Made by a program: the position numbers and the translations under genes. Shown piece after piece: positions 7,946 through 16,871 of a stretch of DNA of 50,240 nt. Every line of letters starts with the position of its first letter. Position 1 is the first letter of the stretch. The DNA lies in contig NZ_LMQP01000003.1 of NCBI RefSeq assembly GCF_001425405.1, positions 163,762 to 214,001 of the forward strand. Direction: 5' to 3'. Below the pieces are notes generated by a model, which did not search any database, was not told the origin of the DNA, and saw only the letters and a program-made list of their open reading frames with translations. Source of the DNA: Sphingomonas sp. Leaf412. GTDB taxonomy: Bacteria > Pseudomonadota > Alphaproteobacteria > Sphingomonadales > Sphingomonadaceae.

Positions 7946-8114
7946 GTTCGCGCGGAGGCGCGGAGGGCGCAGAGAGTAAAGTGTAACGCAGACCGGCACT
8001 CCCCTCGTCGAAGCAGCCCCCTCATCCAAGCAGCGACGTCGGGCCGGCCGGTAATTGGCCCTCCGATCAGCCCGGTGCACGACACCTCCGCGTCCTCCGC
8101 GCCTCCGCGCGAAC
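7946..8114. repeat. Long inverted repeat in a gene-free interval
   Basis: The interval 7833-8276 has no credible gene. A 21-bp arm at 7946-7966 (begins GTTCGCGCGGAGG) is perfectly inverted at 8094-8114. Just outside, GAAGCCGCAAAGACGCGAAG (7911-7930) is partly matched by its inverse near 8120-8145 (CTTGCGGCTTCGCGG), giving a nested pair around a 127-bp centre. This layout is typical of dispersed intergenic repeats in sphingomonads. Confidence 0.75.
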
Positions 8115-8198
8115 CCGAACTTCCTTGCGGCTTCGCGGTTTCGCTTGAGCGTTTCATCCCGCCATCTGAATGTCGATTGGCCCTAGGATGGTTTCGTT

Positions 8199-8266
8199 AT
8201 TGCGAGCGTAGCGAAGCAATCCAGCGTGGCGCGTCCCGCCCTTGATTGCTTCGCTGCGCTCGCAAT
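8199..8266. repeat. 22-bp inverted repeat next to the NAD-GDH 3' end
   Basis: ATTGCGAGCGTAGCGAAGCAAT at 8199-8220 is inverted at 8245-8266 with one mismatch (21 of 22) and a 24-base loop. This motif is a familiar dispersed repeat in proteobacterial genomes. It lies 10 bases past the gdh stop and may serve as its terminator hairpin. Confidence 0.8.
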
Positions 8267-8276
8267 GACGGGGCGG

Positions 8277-11200
8277 TCACCGCCCCAGCAGCACGCGGGC
8301 CTGGCTGGCGATCTGCGCCAGCATCGCGGCATTGGGTTCGGCGGCGTTGCGGGCGCGGTCGACGACGGCCTTGAACTGGCCGACGCGCGTCGCATTCTCC
8401 GCCAGCCAGCTATCGACCAGCGCCTCCGGATCGCGCTTCCCGGCCTTGCCCAGGAAGTCGAAGCGCAATTGCTGGAAATCGCGCGCCAGCCCCGCGATCA
8501 GCAGGCGTTCCCACGGATCGCTGGGCGTGATCCGCGCCGCATTCGCCTGCGCCCAGTCGAGCCCCAGCGCCTGACCCAGCCGCGTGAAGGCGCGGGTCAG
8601 CTTCGTTTCATCCACCTTCGACCGTTCGCCGAGGTCGGCGAGGCCGACCGCGCCGTCCAGTTCGAACAGGCGCACCACCTTCGTCGTCAGCGCCGCCGGC
8701 GCACCGGCGGCCTCCAGCGTGTCGGCGATGCGGCGGCTCTGCGCGCGCGCTTCCTCCAGCAGCAGGTCGCCCGCCGCCTGTTCCAGATGCGCGATCCCCT
8801 TCGCCAGCCGCTTCAGCACCGCGGACGGCGCGACGCCCGGTGCGGTGACGCGCAGCAAATCCGCGATCTGCGACCGGACCGCGACCGCGACCTCGTCGAA
8901 CAGCGCGAGCCGTCCCGCCTCGGGCATCGCGGTCGTCTCGATCTCGCGCCACAGCGCCGACAGGCCGAACTGGCGTTCCGCCACGACGAACATCGCCGCG
9001 ATGTCGCCCAGCGCGGCGCCTTCCTCCTCCGCCAGTTCGAACGGATGCAGGATGCCGATGCGGTTGACGATGCGGTTGGCCAGCTTCGTCGCGACGATCT
9101 CGCTGCGCAGCCGGTGCTGGTCGATCGCCTTCGCGAACCGGTCCTGCATCGCCTGCGGGAAGGCGGCGTGGAGGTCTGACTTCAGCGCGTCGTCCGCGCC
9201 CAGACCCGCGCGCTCGATCTCGTCCTGCAACGCCAGCTTCGCGGTCGCCAGCAGCACCGCCAGCTCGGGCCGGGTCAGCCCGCGCCCCTCGGCGGCGCGG
9301 CGCAGCAGTCCCACGTTCGATCCCAATCCCTCGACGCGGCGGTCGAGGCGGCCCGCGCCCTCGAATATCTCGATCGCGCGGACGTAGCTGGGCAGCGACT
9401 GCGCGCCGTCCCGCTCCGCGATCGACAGCGCCAGCGTCTGGAGCCGGTTGTCCTCCAGCACCAGATGCGCGACGTCGTCGGTCATCCCTTCCAGCACCGC
9501 GTTGCGATCCTCGTAGGACAAGCGCCCCTCGGTCATCTCGCGGTTCAACGCGATCTTGATGTTCACCTCGTTGTCCGAACAATCGACGCCCGCCGAATTG
9601 TCGATGAAGTCGGTGTTGATCCGCCCGCCGCGCGCCGCGAACGCGATGCGCGCCGCCTGCGTCACGCCCAGGTTCGCGCCCTCGCCGATCGCGATCGCGC
9701 GCACCTCCTCCGCATCGACGCGCAGGCGGTCGTTGGCGGGATCGCCGACCGTGGCGTTATTCTCCGCCGCCGCCTTCACATAGGTACCGATGCCGCCGAA
9801 CCAGATCAGGTCGACGGGCGACTTCAGGATCGCGGAGATCAGCGCGGCGGGTTCGATCGAGTCGACCGGGATGTCCAGCGCGGCGCGGATCTCGGGCGAC
9901 AGCGGGATCGACTTGGCATCGCGCGCGAACACGCCGCCGCCCGGCGAGATCAACGCCGTGTCGTAATCCGCCCAGCTCGACCGCGGCAGGGCGAACATCC
10001 GCTCGCGCTCGATCCAGCTGGCCGCAGGGTCGGGATCGGGATCGAGGAAGATGTGGCGGTGGTCGAACGCCGCGACCAGTTTGAGCGCCTTCGACAGCAG
10101 CATCCCGTTGCCGAACACGTCACCCGACATGTCGCCGCATCCGACGACGCGGATCGGCTGCGTCTGCACGTCCAGCCCGCGTTCGGCGAAGTGGCGCTGC
10201 ACCGATACCCACGCGCCCTTGGCGGTGATGCCCATCGCCTTGTGGTCGTAGCCGACGCTGCCCCCGCTGGCGAAGGCGTCGCCCAGCCAGAAATCGCGTT
10301 CCAGCGCCAGGGCGTTGGCGACGTCGCTGAACGTCGCGGTGCCCTTGTCCGCCGCGACGACGAAATACGGGTCCTCGCCGTCGTGGATCACGACGCCGTC
10401 GGGATGCACGACCTTCGACCCCACGATATTGTCGGTGATCGACAGGAGCGTGCGGATGAAGATGCGATACGCCTCCGTCCCCTCCGCCAGCCACGCGTCG
10501 CGGTTGCCGGGCGGTGGCAGCTGCTTGGCATAGAAGCCGCCCTTCGCCCCCGTCGGCACGATCACCGCATTCTTCACGCGCTGCGCCTTCATCAGGCCCA
10601 GGATCTCGGTCCGGAAATCGTCGCGGCGGTCGGACCAGCGCAGGCCGCCGCGCGCGACCGGACCGGCGCGCAGGTGGATGCCCTCGACACGGGGGGAATA
10701 GACCCACACCTCGCGCCACGGCAGCGGCTTGGGCAGGCCGGGGATCTTCGCGCTGTCCAGCTTGAACGCCAGCGCCTCCTCCGCCGCGGGGATGAAGGCG
10801 TTGGTGCGCAGCGTCGCGCCGATCAGGGCGTGGAAGGCGCGCAGGATGCGGTCGTCGTCGATCGCGGTGACCGCGTCCAGGCCCGCGGCGATCGTGGCGT
10901 CGGTCGCCGCGCTGTCGCCGCGCTGCGCCGGATCGTGCGCCTGCGCGAACCGCTGGACCAATGCCTTCGCCAGGTCGGGCGCGCGGCGCAGCGTGTCCAC
11001 GACCGTGGTCATGCCGTACGTCAGCCCCGCCTGCCGCAGGTAGCGGAACCACGCGCGGAACAGGACGACCGCGCGCGGGCTGAGCCCGGCGTCGACGATC
11101 AGGCTGTTGAACGCGTCGTTTTCCGCGGTACCGCGCAGCGCGTCCGCGATCGCCCGTTCCAGCACCTGCGGATCGTCGTCGAACGCGGCATCCGCCGCCT

Positions 11201-12899
11201 CGACGACGAAATCGTGGACGAAGGCGTCGTCCGCCTCCTTCAGCCGCGTCGGCAATTCGCCGATCACGCGGAAACCGAAATTCTCCAGCACCGGCACCGC
11301 GTCCGACAACGCCAGCGCGCCGTGGAGCTTGTAGATCTTCAGCCGGTGATCCTCGCCCGGTGCGGTCGGGTACAGATGGACCTGCCGGTCGGCGGGCGTT
11401 TCAAGCGCGGACAGGCGCAGGATGTCCTCCGCCGCCTCGCTCGCCACCGATACGTTGCGGTAATTGGGCGGGAAGGCCGCGGCCCAGCGCAAGGCGAGGC
11501 GCGCGGCGCGCGGGGCGGCGATGCGCTCCGCCAGCGCGGCCTCCACCTCCGGCACCCAGCCGCGCACCATTCGCGCGACGCGCGCGTCGAGCGGGACGAC
11601 GTCCGGCGCACTGCCGCCGTCACGCATGTCCAGCGTGTAGCGCAGCATCGCGACGACGCCGTCCTCCAGGCTGATCGACCAGTTCAGCAGGCGCGCGTTC
11701 GCCGCCTTCGCCAGCATGTCGCCGATCGACACGCGCCGCGCGGTCGTCACGTCGTCGCGCGGCAGCCACACGAAGGCGAACAGGTGGCGACCGAGCGGGG
11801 AGGGGACCAGCACGACCTTCGGCCGCGGGCGGTCGGCCAGGCTCATCGCGGTCAGCGCCAGCGTCTCGACCGCAGGACCGTCGAATGCGGTCATCAGGTC
11901 GTGGGGCAGCGAAGCGAGCGCGTGCGTCAGCGCCTTGCCGGTATGGCCCGCGGGATCGAACCCGAACTTCGCCTCCAGCTCCGCCAGCCGCTGGCGTAGC
12001 CGCGGCACGCTGCGCGGGGGAGCGTTCAGCGCGGCGGAGGTCCACAGGCCCGCGTGGATCGACAGGCCGGTCACCTTCCCCGCGGTCGCGAGCGGGACGA
12101 TGACGAGGTCCAGCGGCGTGCGGCGGTGGACGGGCGAGATCAGGCTGGATTTCAGGACCAGCGGCGCGGCATTGCCCTTCGCGAACCACGCGATCGCCAG
12201 GTGGCGCGACTTGTCCGCCAGCAGCGGGACGTCGTGGCGGTTCTTCGCGATGCCCAGCGCGCCCGCCGCGGTGCCGCCGTCGACGGTCCAGCGCTCGTGC
12301 CCCAGCAGCGTGAAATGCCGGTCCAGGAACCAGCGCAGCAGCCCGGCCCCTTCCGCGTCGCCGCCGGTATCGTCCAGCATCCCCGCGTCCGCCGCCAGCG
12401 CGGCCTGCATCGCGCGCCAGTCGCGCACCGCCTCGCGCACGTCGGCCAGTACCTTGGCCAGTTCGTCGGTCAGTTCGCGCCGGTCGCGCGCGTCGACGCG
12501 CTCCAGCTCGATGTAGATCATCGATTCGGTCGCGGTGCCGTCGTCCCCGATCGCGGTCAGATGCCCCTTCGCATCGCGCGCGACGCGGACGACGGGATGG
12601 ATGATGCGATCGACCGCGATGTCGCGCTCGCCGATCGCGGCGGCGATCGAATCGACCAGGAAGGGCATGTCGTCGTTGACGATCCCCAGCCGCATGCGGC
12701 GGCGCCCGTCCATCTCGGGCAGCGCCTCCAGCGCCATGGCGGGCTCGCCCGGTGCGCGGTCGATGCCCGTCGCGATCAGGAAGGCCGCGGCCTCCGCCTG
12801 TTCGGCGGCGGCGAAATCGTCCAGCTCGCCCGGCAGCGCGCGGTGCGTCAGGCGTTCGGCGAGCGCCCGGGACAGTATCCGTTGTGACTTTTCCGACAT
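8277..12899 (-). CDS. Large NAD-specific glutamate dehydrogenase
   Basis: 1540 residues, the length of the bacterial 180-kDa class NAD-GDH (Bac_GDH family; homologues are named gdhB/gdhZ/gdh2). It converts glutamate plus NAD+ to 2-oxoglutarate, ammonia and NADH, feeding the TCA cycle. The N-terminal half holds the ACT-like regulatory segments. The catalytic core near the middle shows RGGLRWSDRRDDFRTE and VPTGAKGGFYAKQ, with the substrate-binding lysine region, then the NAD-binding part (GIGTYVKA, IGEGANLGVTQAAR). Start ATG 12899. It stands alone; its right neighbour is the PAS protein gene 45 bp away in the same direction. Confidence 0.95.
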   Translation of the reverse strand: MSEKSQRILSRALAERLTHRALPGELDDFAAAEQAEAAAFLIATGIDRAPGEPAMALEALPEMDGRRRMRLGIVNDDMPFLVDSIAAAIGERDIAVDRIIHPVVRVARDAKGHLTAIGDDGTATESMIYIELERVDARDRRELTDELAKVLADVREAVRDWRAMQAALAADAGMLDDTGGDAEGAGLLRWFLDRHFTLLGHERWTVDGGTAAGALGIAKNRHDVPLLADKSRHLAIAWFAKGNAAPLVLKSSLISPVHRRTPLDLVIVPLATAGKVTGLSIHAGLWTSAALNAPPRSVPRLRQRLAELEAKFGFDPAGHTGKALTHALASLPHDLMTAFDGPAVETLALTAMSLADRPRPKVVLVPSPLGRHLFAFVWLPRDDVTTARRVSIGDMLAKAANARLLNWSISLEDGVVAMLRYTLDMRDGGSAPDVVPLDARVARMVRGWVPEVEAALAERIAAPRAARLALRWAAAFPPNYRNVSVASEAAEDILRLSALETPADRQVHLYPTAPGEDHRLKIYKLHGALALSDAVPVLENFGFRVIGELPTRLKEADDAFVHDFVVEAADAAFDDDPQVLERAIADALRGTAENDAFNSLIVDAGLSPRAVVLFRAWFRYLRQAGLTYGMTTVVDTLRRAPDLAKALVQRFAQAHDPAQRGDSAATDATIAAGLDAVTAIDDDRILRAFHALIGATLRTNAFIPAAEEALAFKLDSAKIPGLPKPLPWREVWVYSPRVEGIHLRAGPVARGGLRWSDRRDDFRTEILGLMKAQRVKNAVIVPTGAKGGFYAKQLPPPGNRDAWLAEGTEAYRIFIRTLLSITDNIVGSKVVHPDGVVIHDGEDPYFVVAADKGTATFSDVANALALERDFWLGDAFASGGSVGYDHKAMGITAKGAWVSVQRHFAERGLDVQTQPIRVVGCGDMSGDVFGNGMLLSKALKLVAAFDHRHIFLDPDPDPAASWIERERMFALPRSSWADYDTALISPGGGVFARDAKSIPLSPEIRAALDIPVDSIEPAALISAILKSPVDLIWFGGIGTYVKAAAENNATVGDPANDRLRVDAEEVRAIAIGEGANLGVTQAARIAFAARGGRINTDFIDNSAGVDCSDNEVNIKIALNREMTEGRLSYEDRNAVLEGMTDDVAHLVLEDNRLQTLALSIAERDGAQSLPSYVRAIEIFEGAGRLDRRVEGLGSNVGLLRRAAEGRGLTRPELAVLLATAKLALQDEIERAGLGADDALKSDLHAAFPQAMQDRFAKAIDQHRLRSEIVATKLANRIVNRIGILHPFELAEEEGAALGDIAAMFVVAERQFGLSALWREIETTAMPEAGRLALFDEVAVAVRSQIADLLRVTAPGVAPSAVLKRLAKGIAHLEQAAGDLLLEEARAQSRRIADTLEAAGAPAALTTKVVRLFELDGAVGLADLGERSKVDETKLTRAFTRLGQALGLDWAQANAARITPSDPWERLLIAGLARDFQQLRFDFLGKAGKRDPEALVDSWLAENATRVGQFKAVVDRARNAAEPNAAMLAQIASQARVLLGR

Positions 12900-12944
12900 G
12901 CCGCGGCTATGCCCCTGCCGCGGGCGTATCTCAACCCCGGCGGA

Positions 12945-14183
12945 TCATCCGATCCGCTTCAGCAGCGCCCCCGCCAGCCGCGCGTCGGCCACCGCGCCGA
13001 CCACTTCCACGGTCCCGTCCGGCCCCGCGCGGCCTAGCAGCACGACCGCCTCTCCCGCCGCGATGCCGGTGTCCAACGATAGCGTCGCCACGGTGGCGCG
13101 CCGGTCGAGCGGGGCGGGGTCGGCGCGTGGGCGCACCGGGCGGCGCGCGGCGCGTTCGTCCGCCACGATCCCCTTGATGCCGCCCGGCGTCGCCTCCAGC
13201 ACGCGCGGCAGGCCGCCGTCGGGCACGTCGTGGCGCCGTGCATGCGCCAGGACGGTGGCGATCTCGGTCAGCCGCGTCTTGTCGTGGTCGGCGCCGAAGA
13301 CCAGCTTCGCCACCGCGGTCAGCGGGCTGCGCGCCTGGGCGACGATCCCCGCGTCGGCCAGCAGGGCCGCCAGCCGGTCCGGCGCGGCGTGCGCGGCCAG
13401 CGCGAAATCGTGCGCGCGGCCCAGCGCGCGGTACAAGGCGGCGTGGCTGCGCGTGTCCGCGGCGCGCGCCGCGGCGGCGCTGGCGCGTGCGGCGGCCAGG
13501 CGGTCGTCCAGCGTGTCGGCCGCGCCGTGATCGGGGGCAAGGCCGGTGCCCGCGGGCGCCCCCGCGCCGGGACCGTCGGCCCATGCCACCGCCGCGTCCG
13601 CGCGTTGCGGCGCGCGCGCCGCGCTCAGTTCCGCGGCCAGCGCCGCCTGCTGCCCGGCGGAGGCCAGTTCCTTCCAGTTGATGACGCCGTAGATATAGTC
13701 GATCGTCGCGGCATCGGACGAGAAGGGCATCAGGATGCCGCGATACATCGTCGGCGTGCCGCGCGTGCCGACGAACTCCGCCTCGAACCCGATCGGCGCG
13801 CGATTGGCGATGATCTGTAGGTAATGGTCGGTCAGCCGCGACAGCAGCGAGCGCGCGGGCACGTCCGCGATATGCGCGATGTCCTGGTCCGCCATCCCGC
13901 ATTCGTCGCGCAGCGCACGGCCCAGGAACTGGATCGCCGGATTGTCGAGCCCGGCGGAGAAATCGAGGAGGACGCTGTTCGGCCCGAAATCCGCGATGCT
14001 GGCGGGATCGAGGTCCGCGATCGCGGGGAAGGGGCGGTCGCCCAGCAGCGACACCCAGTGATTGTACGCACGCACGTGCATCCGCCGCTCGTCCAGGCCG
14101 ACCGCGATCTCTGCCTCGCCGACGCCGCCCGCGGCGGGATCGTCGTCGTGCCGGATGTCGTCATGGCCGCGCGCGCTGTCCAT
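12945..14183 (-). CDS. PAS-domain protein, probable signalling or regulatory protein
   Basis: 412 residues from ATG 14183 (AGGACG upstream); a longer start at 14246 is possible. Residues about 35-185 look like a PAS_5-type sensory domain (YNHWVSLLGDRPFPAIADLDP, SVLLDFSAGLDNPAIQFLG, FEAEFVGTRGTPTMYRGILMPF, IYGVINWKEL). The rest is Ala/Arg-rich with no kinase or GGDEF motif that I can see, then a compact C-terminal part ending in EVVGAVADARLAGALLKRIG. Role unknown; binding a small ligand or partner is inference. Lies downstream of tRNA-Thr on the opposite strand and upstream of NAD-GDH. Confidence 0.7.
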   Translation of the reverse strand: MDSARGHDDIRHDDDPAAGGVGEAEIAVGLDERRMHVRAYNHWVSLLGDRPFPAIADLDPASIADFGPNSVLLDFSAGLDNPAIQFLGRALRDECGMADQDIAHIADVPARSLLSRLTDHYLQIIANRAPIGFEAEFVGTRGTPTMYRGILMPFSSDAATIDYIYGVINWKELASAGQQAALAAELSAARAPQRADAAVAWADGPGAGAPAGTGLAPDHGAADTLDDRLAAARASAAAARAADTRSHAALYRALGRAHDFALAAHAAPDRLAALLADAGIVAQARSPLTAVAKLVFGADHDKTRLTEIATVLAHARRHDVPDGGLPRVLEATPGGIKGIVADERAARRPVRPRADPAPLDRRATVATLSLDTGIAAGEAVVLLGRAGPDGTVEVVGAVADARLAGALLKRIG

Positions 14184-14352
14184 CGTCCTGTCGTCCCGTG
14201 GTATGCGCCCGTGACGGCGCGTCGGGACGGCTTGTGCGCCGTGCATGGTAAAGACGCTGTTAACGCTGTCCCGCACACTCGCGCTTGCCAGCGGCGATCC
14301 GCCCTGATAGTCGCCCGCCCCACGTCGTGTCTCCACCGACGCGGACGACCAG

Positions 14353-14428
14353 GCCGCTTTAGCTCAGCTGGTAGAGCATCGCATTCGTAATGCGGGGGTC
14401 ACAGGTTCGAGTCCTGTAAGCGGCACCA
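14353..14428 (+). tRNA. tRNA-Thr (anticodon CGT)
   Basis: 76-nt cloverleaf. Acceptor GCCGCTT pairs with AAGCGGC, D-stem GCTC/GAGC, anticodon stem TCGCA/TGCGG with loop TTCGTAA (anticodon CGT at loop positions 3-5), T-arm ACAGG-TTCGAGT-CCTGT. The CCA end is encoded. Reads ACG codons, which are frequent in this GC-rich genome. No integrase lies beside it. Confidence 0.97.
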
Positions 14429-14493
14429 TTTCCCATCGAAACCGAGAAACCCGACGCCCACCCACGGCGGCGTGCATGCCGGGTCCGGTCCGG

Positions 14494-14886
14494 TCAGAAC
14501 GGTGCCGCCGGATCGGTCAGGATGCCGCAGGCGGCGGCCGCCTTGCCGACCGCGATCGGGACGCGGGGGTCGTTCACCTGACCGGCGACGCGGATGAAGT
14601 CGCCCGCCGTCAGGCGACCGGGCGTCGTGTCGCCCTCGCGCGCGGCGCGCGCCGCGCGGCCGAGCTGCTGGAGCTGGCCGAGGGACAGATCCGCCTCCAG
14701 CTGGTCGCCGACGCACCGGGATTGCGCGGGCTGGAAGCCGTAGCCCTCCATCGAGGTCGCGATCTTCGCGGACGGGTTCACGCACGCGCCGACGACGACC
14801 GTCGCGAGGGCGACGGCCGCGATGCCGGCAGAACGCAGGGCGGTTGGGCGCAGGCCGGCGGAGCGCAGGATCGTCCGGTAGGTCAT
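14494..14886 (-). CDS. Small putative lipoprotein, unknown function
   Basis: 130 residues from ATG 14886, with GAGGATCC upstream. Basic N-terminus and hydrophobic stretch end in VVVGAC, a lipobox-like site with Cys at about position 29. The mature part includes SAKIATSMEGYGFQPAQSRCVGDQLEADLSLGQLQQLGRAARAAREG and one further Cys pair. I do not recognise the family. Divergent from the GH130 gene and adjacent to tRNA-Thr. Confidence 0.7.
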   Translation of the reverse strand: MTYRTILRSAGLRPTALRSAGIAAVALATVVVGACVNPSAKIATSMEGYGFQPAQSRCVGDQLEADLSLGQLQQLGRAARAAREGDTTPGRLTAGDFIRVAGQVNDPRVPIAVGKAAAACGILTDPAAPF

Positions 14887-15188
14887 GGTCGTGGATCCTC
14901 GTTCGTTCGCCTGGCGCGCGGGTCGTCGGGGCCATGGCGGCTGGAATCCGGAAACCGACGTGCCGCGCGATCGATCCCGGGTATCGATGCACCTGCATTG
15001 GTAGAAATCGATCACGGCCAGGCACGCGGGCAGGCGCGCGGGCAGCAGCGCGGGCGGGGGCCGGGCGCGTCGCGCCGCGATGGTCCGCCAGGTGCGCGAC
15101 CGGCGCCGCGGATGCCGGAATGCGGCGGCCGATGGATCGAACCGGGCGGTCCCGCGCTGTCGCGCCACAATATATCGGGATATGCTGC
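14887..15188. promoter_or_regulatory. Divergent intergenic region, lipoprotein / GH130
   Basis: 302 bp between divergent starts, so it must carry both promoters. It is very G/C-rich in 15010-15110 and drops in G/C just before the GH130 start (CAATATATCGGGATATG at 15169-15185). I see no convincing operator or small gene. Confidence 0.4.
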
Positions 15189-16472
15189 ATGGAAGCCGCG
15201 AACGTCTTCACCACGCTCGACATCGAACTGAAGCCCGATCCGTCGCGGACGGTGATCCGTCCGTTCGGCTTCAGCTACCCCGACGCCTTCGCGAAGGGGC
15301 GGCCGACCCGGTCGGAGGCGGTGGCGGGGCGGTTGATGGGGCTGGACGCGGCGATGCGCGAGCGGATGCTGGGGCTGCTCCACGACGCCATGCGACCGCG
15401 CCACCGCAACGTCGACCACGTGTTCCTGCGCCGGTTCGAGGAAGTGAAGGGCGAGCTGGGCGTCGCGGTCGAGAGCGAGTGCGACCGGTTGCTGATCGGC
15501 GCCTATTTCAGCCAGGAATATGCGTTCGAGAGCGCGGCATTGTTCAACCCATCGATCGTCGCGGTGCCGGACGAGGACCCGGACGACGGCAGCATCGCCT
15601 TCCTCCTGTCGCTGCGCGGCGTGGGGGAGGGGCATATCTCCTCGGTCACGTTCCGGTCGGGCACGTGGGACGGCGGCGACGGGCTGGTGCTGCATCCCGC
15701 CAGCTCGCAGGGCGTGCCGCCGCGGATCGAGCAGGCCGACGACGGCGGCTGGGTCCGGCTGCGCTCGCACGACAGCCACCACGTGTCCGAAACCGTGATC
15801 TTCCCGATCCTGCCCAGCCAGCGGCAGGGGGTGGAGGATCTGCGGATGGTCAACTTCACGGACCACGACGGGGTGCGCAGCCTGATCGGGACCTACACCG
15901 CGTTCGACGGCAGCACGGCGCGCGCCGAATTGCTGCGCGGCGTCGACCTGCGCACGTACGAGATGCGCCCGCTGACCGGCGCGATGGCCGCGTACAAGGG
16001 CATGGCGCTGTTCCCGCGGCGCATCGACGGCCGGTTCGTGATGCTGGGGCGGCAGGACAACGAGAATATCTGGCTGCTGCGGTCCGACGACCTGCACCGC
16101 TGGGACACGGGCGAGATCATCATGGGACCGAAATATCCGTGGGAGTTCGTCCAGATGGGCAATTGCGGATCGCCGATCGAGATCGACGAGGGCTGGCTGG
16201 TCTTCACCCACGGCGTCGGGCTGGTGCGCGGCTATTGCGTCGGCGCGTGCCTGCTGGACAAGGACGATCCGTCGAAGGTGCTGGCGCGCACCGCGTCGCC
16301 GTTGCTGTTCCCCAGCGCGGAGCAGCGCGGCGGCTATGTCCCCAACGTCACCTACAGCTGCGGCGCGTTGCTGCACGGGCGCCGCGTGCTGCTGCCCTAT
16401 GCCATCGGCGACGAATATACCGCCTTCGCGGTCGGCAGCGTCGACGACCTGCTGTCGGTCATGCGGGCGTGA
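15189..16472 (+). CDS. GH130-family glycoside phosphorylase
   Basis: 427 residues, no signal peptide, so cytoplasmic. Five-bladed propeller of glycoside hydrolase family 130: AALFNPSIVAVPDE, GRQDNENIWLLRSDDLHRWD, MGNCGSPIEIDEGWLVFTHGVG, YVPNVTYSCGALLHGRRVLLPYAIGDEYTAF. GH130 enzymes reversibly phosphorolyse beta-1,2 or beta-1,4 mannosides to mannose-1-phosphate; some members are hydrolases. The linkage cannot be read from sequence alone. It overlaps the next small gene by GTGA. No glycosyltransferase or transporter lies beside it in this window. Confidence 0.85.
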   Translation: MEAANVFTTLDIELKPDPSRTVIRPFGFSYPDAFAKGRPTRSEAVAGRLMGLDAAMRERMLGLLHDAMRPRHRNVDHVFLRRFEEVKGELGVAVESECDRLLIGAYFSQEYAFESAALFNPSIVAVPDEDPDDGSIAFLLSLRGVGEGHISSVTFRSGTWDGGDGLVLHPASSQGVPPRIEQADDGGWVRLRSHDSHHVSETVIFPILPSQRQGVEDLRMVNFTDHDGVRSLIGTYTAFDGSTARAELLRGVDLRTYEMRPLTGAMAAYKGMALFPRRIDGRFVMLGRQDNENIWLLRSDDLHRWDTGEIIMGPKYPWEFVQMGNCGSPIEIDEGWLVFTHGVGLVRGYCVGACLLDKDDPSKVLARTASPLLFPSAEQRGGYVPNVTYSCGALLHGRRVLLPYAIGDEYTAFAVGSVDDLLSVMRA

Positions 16473-16816
16473 GCGCGTGGGACGCCGCCGCCGTGCGCGC
16501 GTGGCTGGCGAGCCGCATCGCCGCCGCGCGGACGGATCAGGTCGCGGCGGAGCGCGGCGGGCGGGAGCGGCAGGACGATTGCGACAAGGCGACGGCGGAG
16601 GAGATGGTCTGCACCCTCCTGTCGGCGAAGGTACCCGCCGACGATTCGGCGCCGTTCCTGGCGGCACTGACCGCGCTGCTGGATCGCGACGACTATGTCT
16701 GGCGCGGCGTGTACGACGACCGGCGGTTCGACCGGCACGTCCGCACGTACCTGAAGAAACTGGTGCGGATGACGAAGGCGAATGCGGGTTTCGGCAACAT
16801 GACGCATTACCAGTGA
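16469..16816 (+). CDS. Hypothetical protein coupled to GH130
   Basis: 115 residues from GTG 16469, which overlaps the GH130 stop (GTGA). Acidic-basic mixed helical protein with two Cys, containing TAEEMVCTLLSAKVPADDSAPFLAAL and ending VRMTKANAGFGNMTHYQ. The conserved look of the C-terminus and the overlap argue that it is real. Family not recognised. Context suggests a role with the phosphorylase or simply shared expression. Confidence 0.65.
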   Translation: MSAWDAAAVRAWLASRIAAARTDQVAAERGGRERQDDCDKATAEEMVCTLLSAKVPADDSAPFLAALTALLDRDDYVWRGVYDDRRFDRHVRTYLKKLVRMTKANAGFGNMTHYQ

Positions 16817-16871
16817 CGGCGCGGGCGTCCGCGTCTGCTACGGCATCGTCCGCCCGGAACGACGAAGGACG

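Noticed and set aside
9465..11999. 844-codon open frame antisense to the NAD-glutamate dehydrogenase gene
   Set aside because: Arg/Gln/Val-rich, no domain, and exactly antisense to a well-supported gene. Long spurious frames are expected in DNA this rich in G/C.
14399..15223. 274-codon minus-strand frame overlapping the lipoprotein gene
   Set aside because: Out of frame with the signal-peptide-bearing gene that has a good ribosome site, and Arg/Pro-rich like other shadows.
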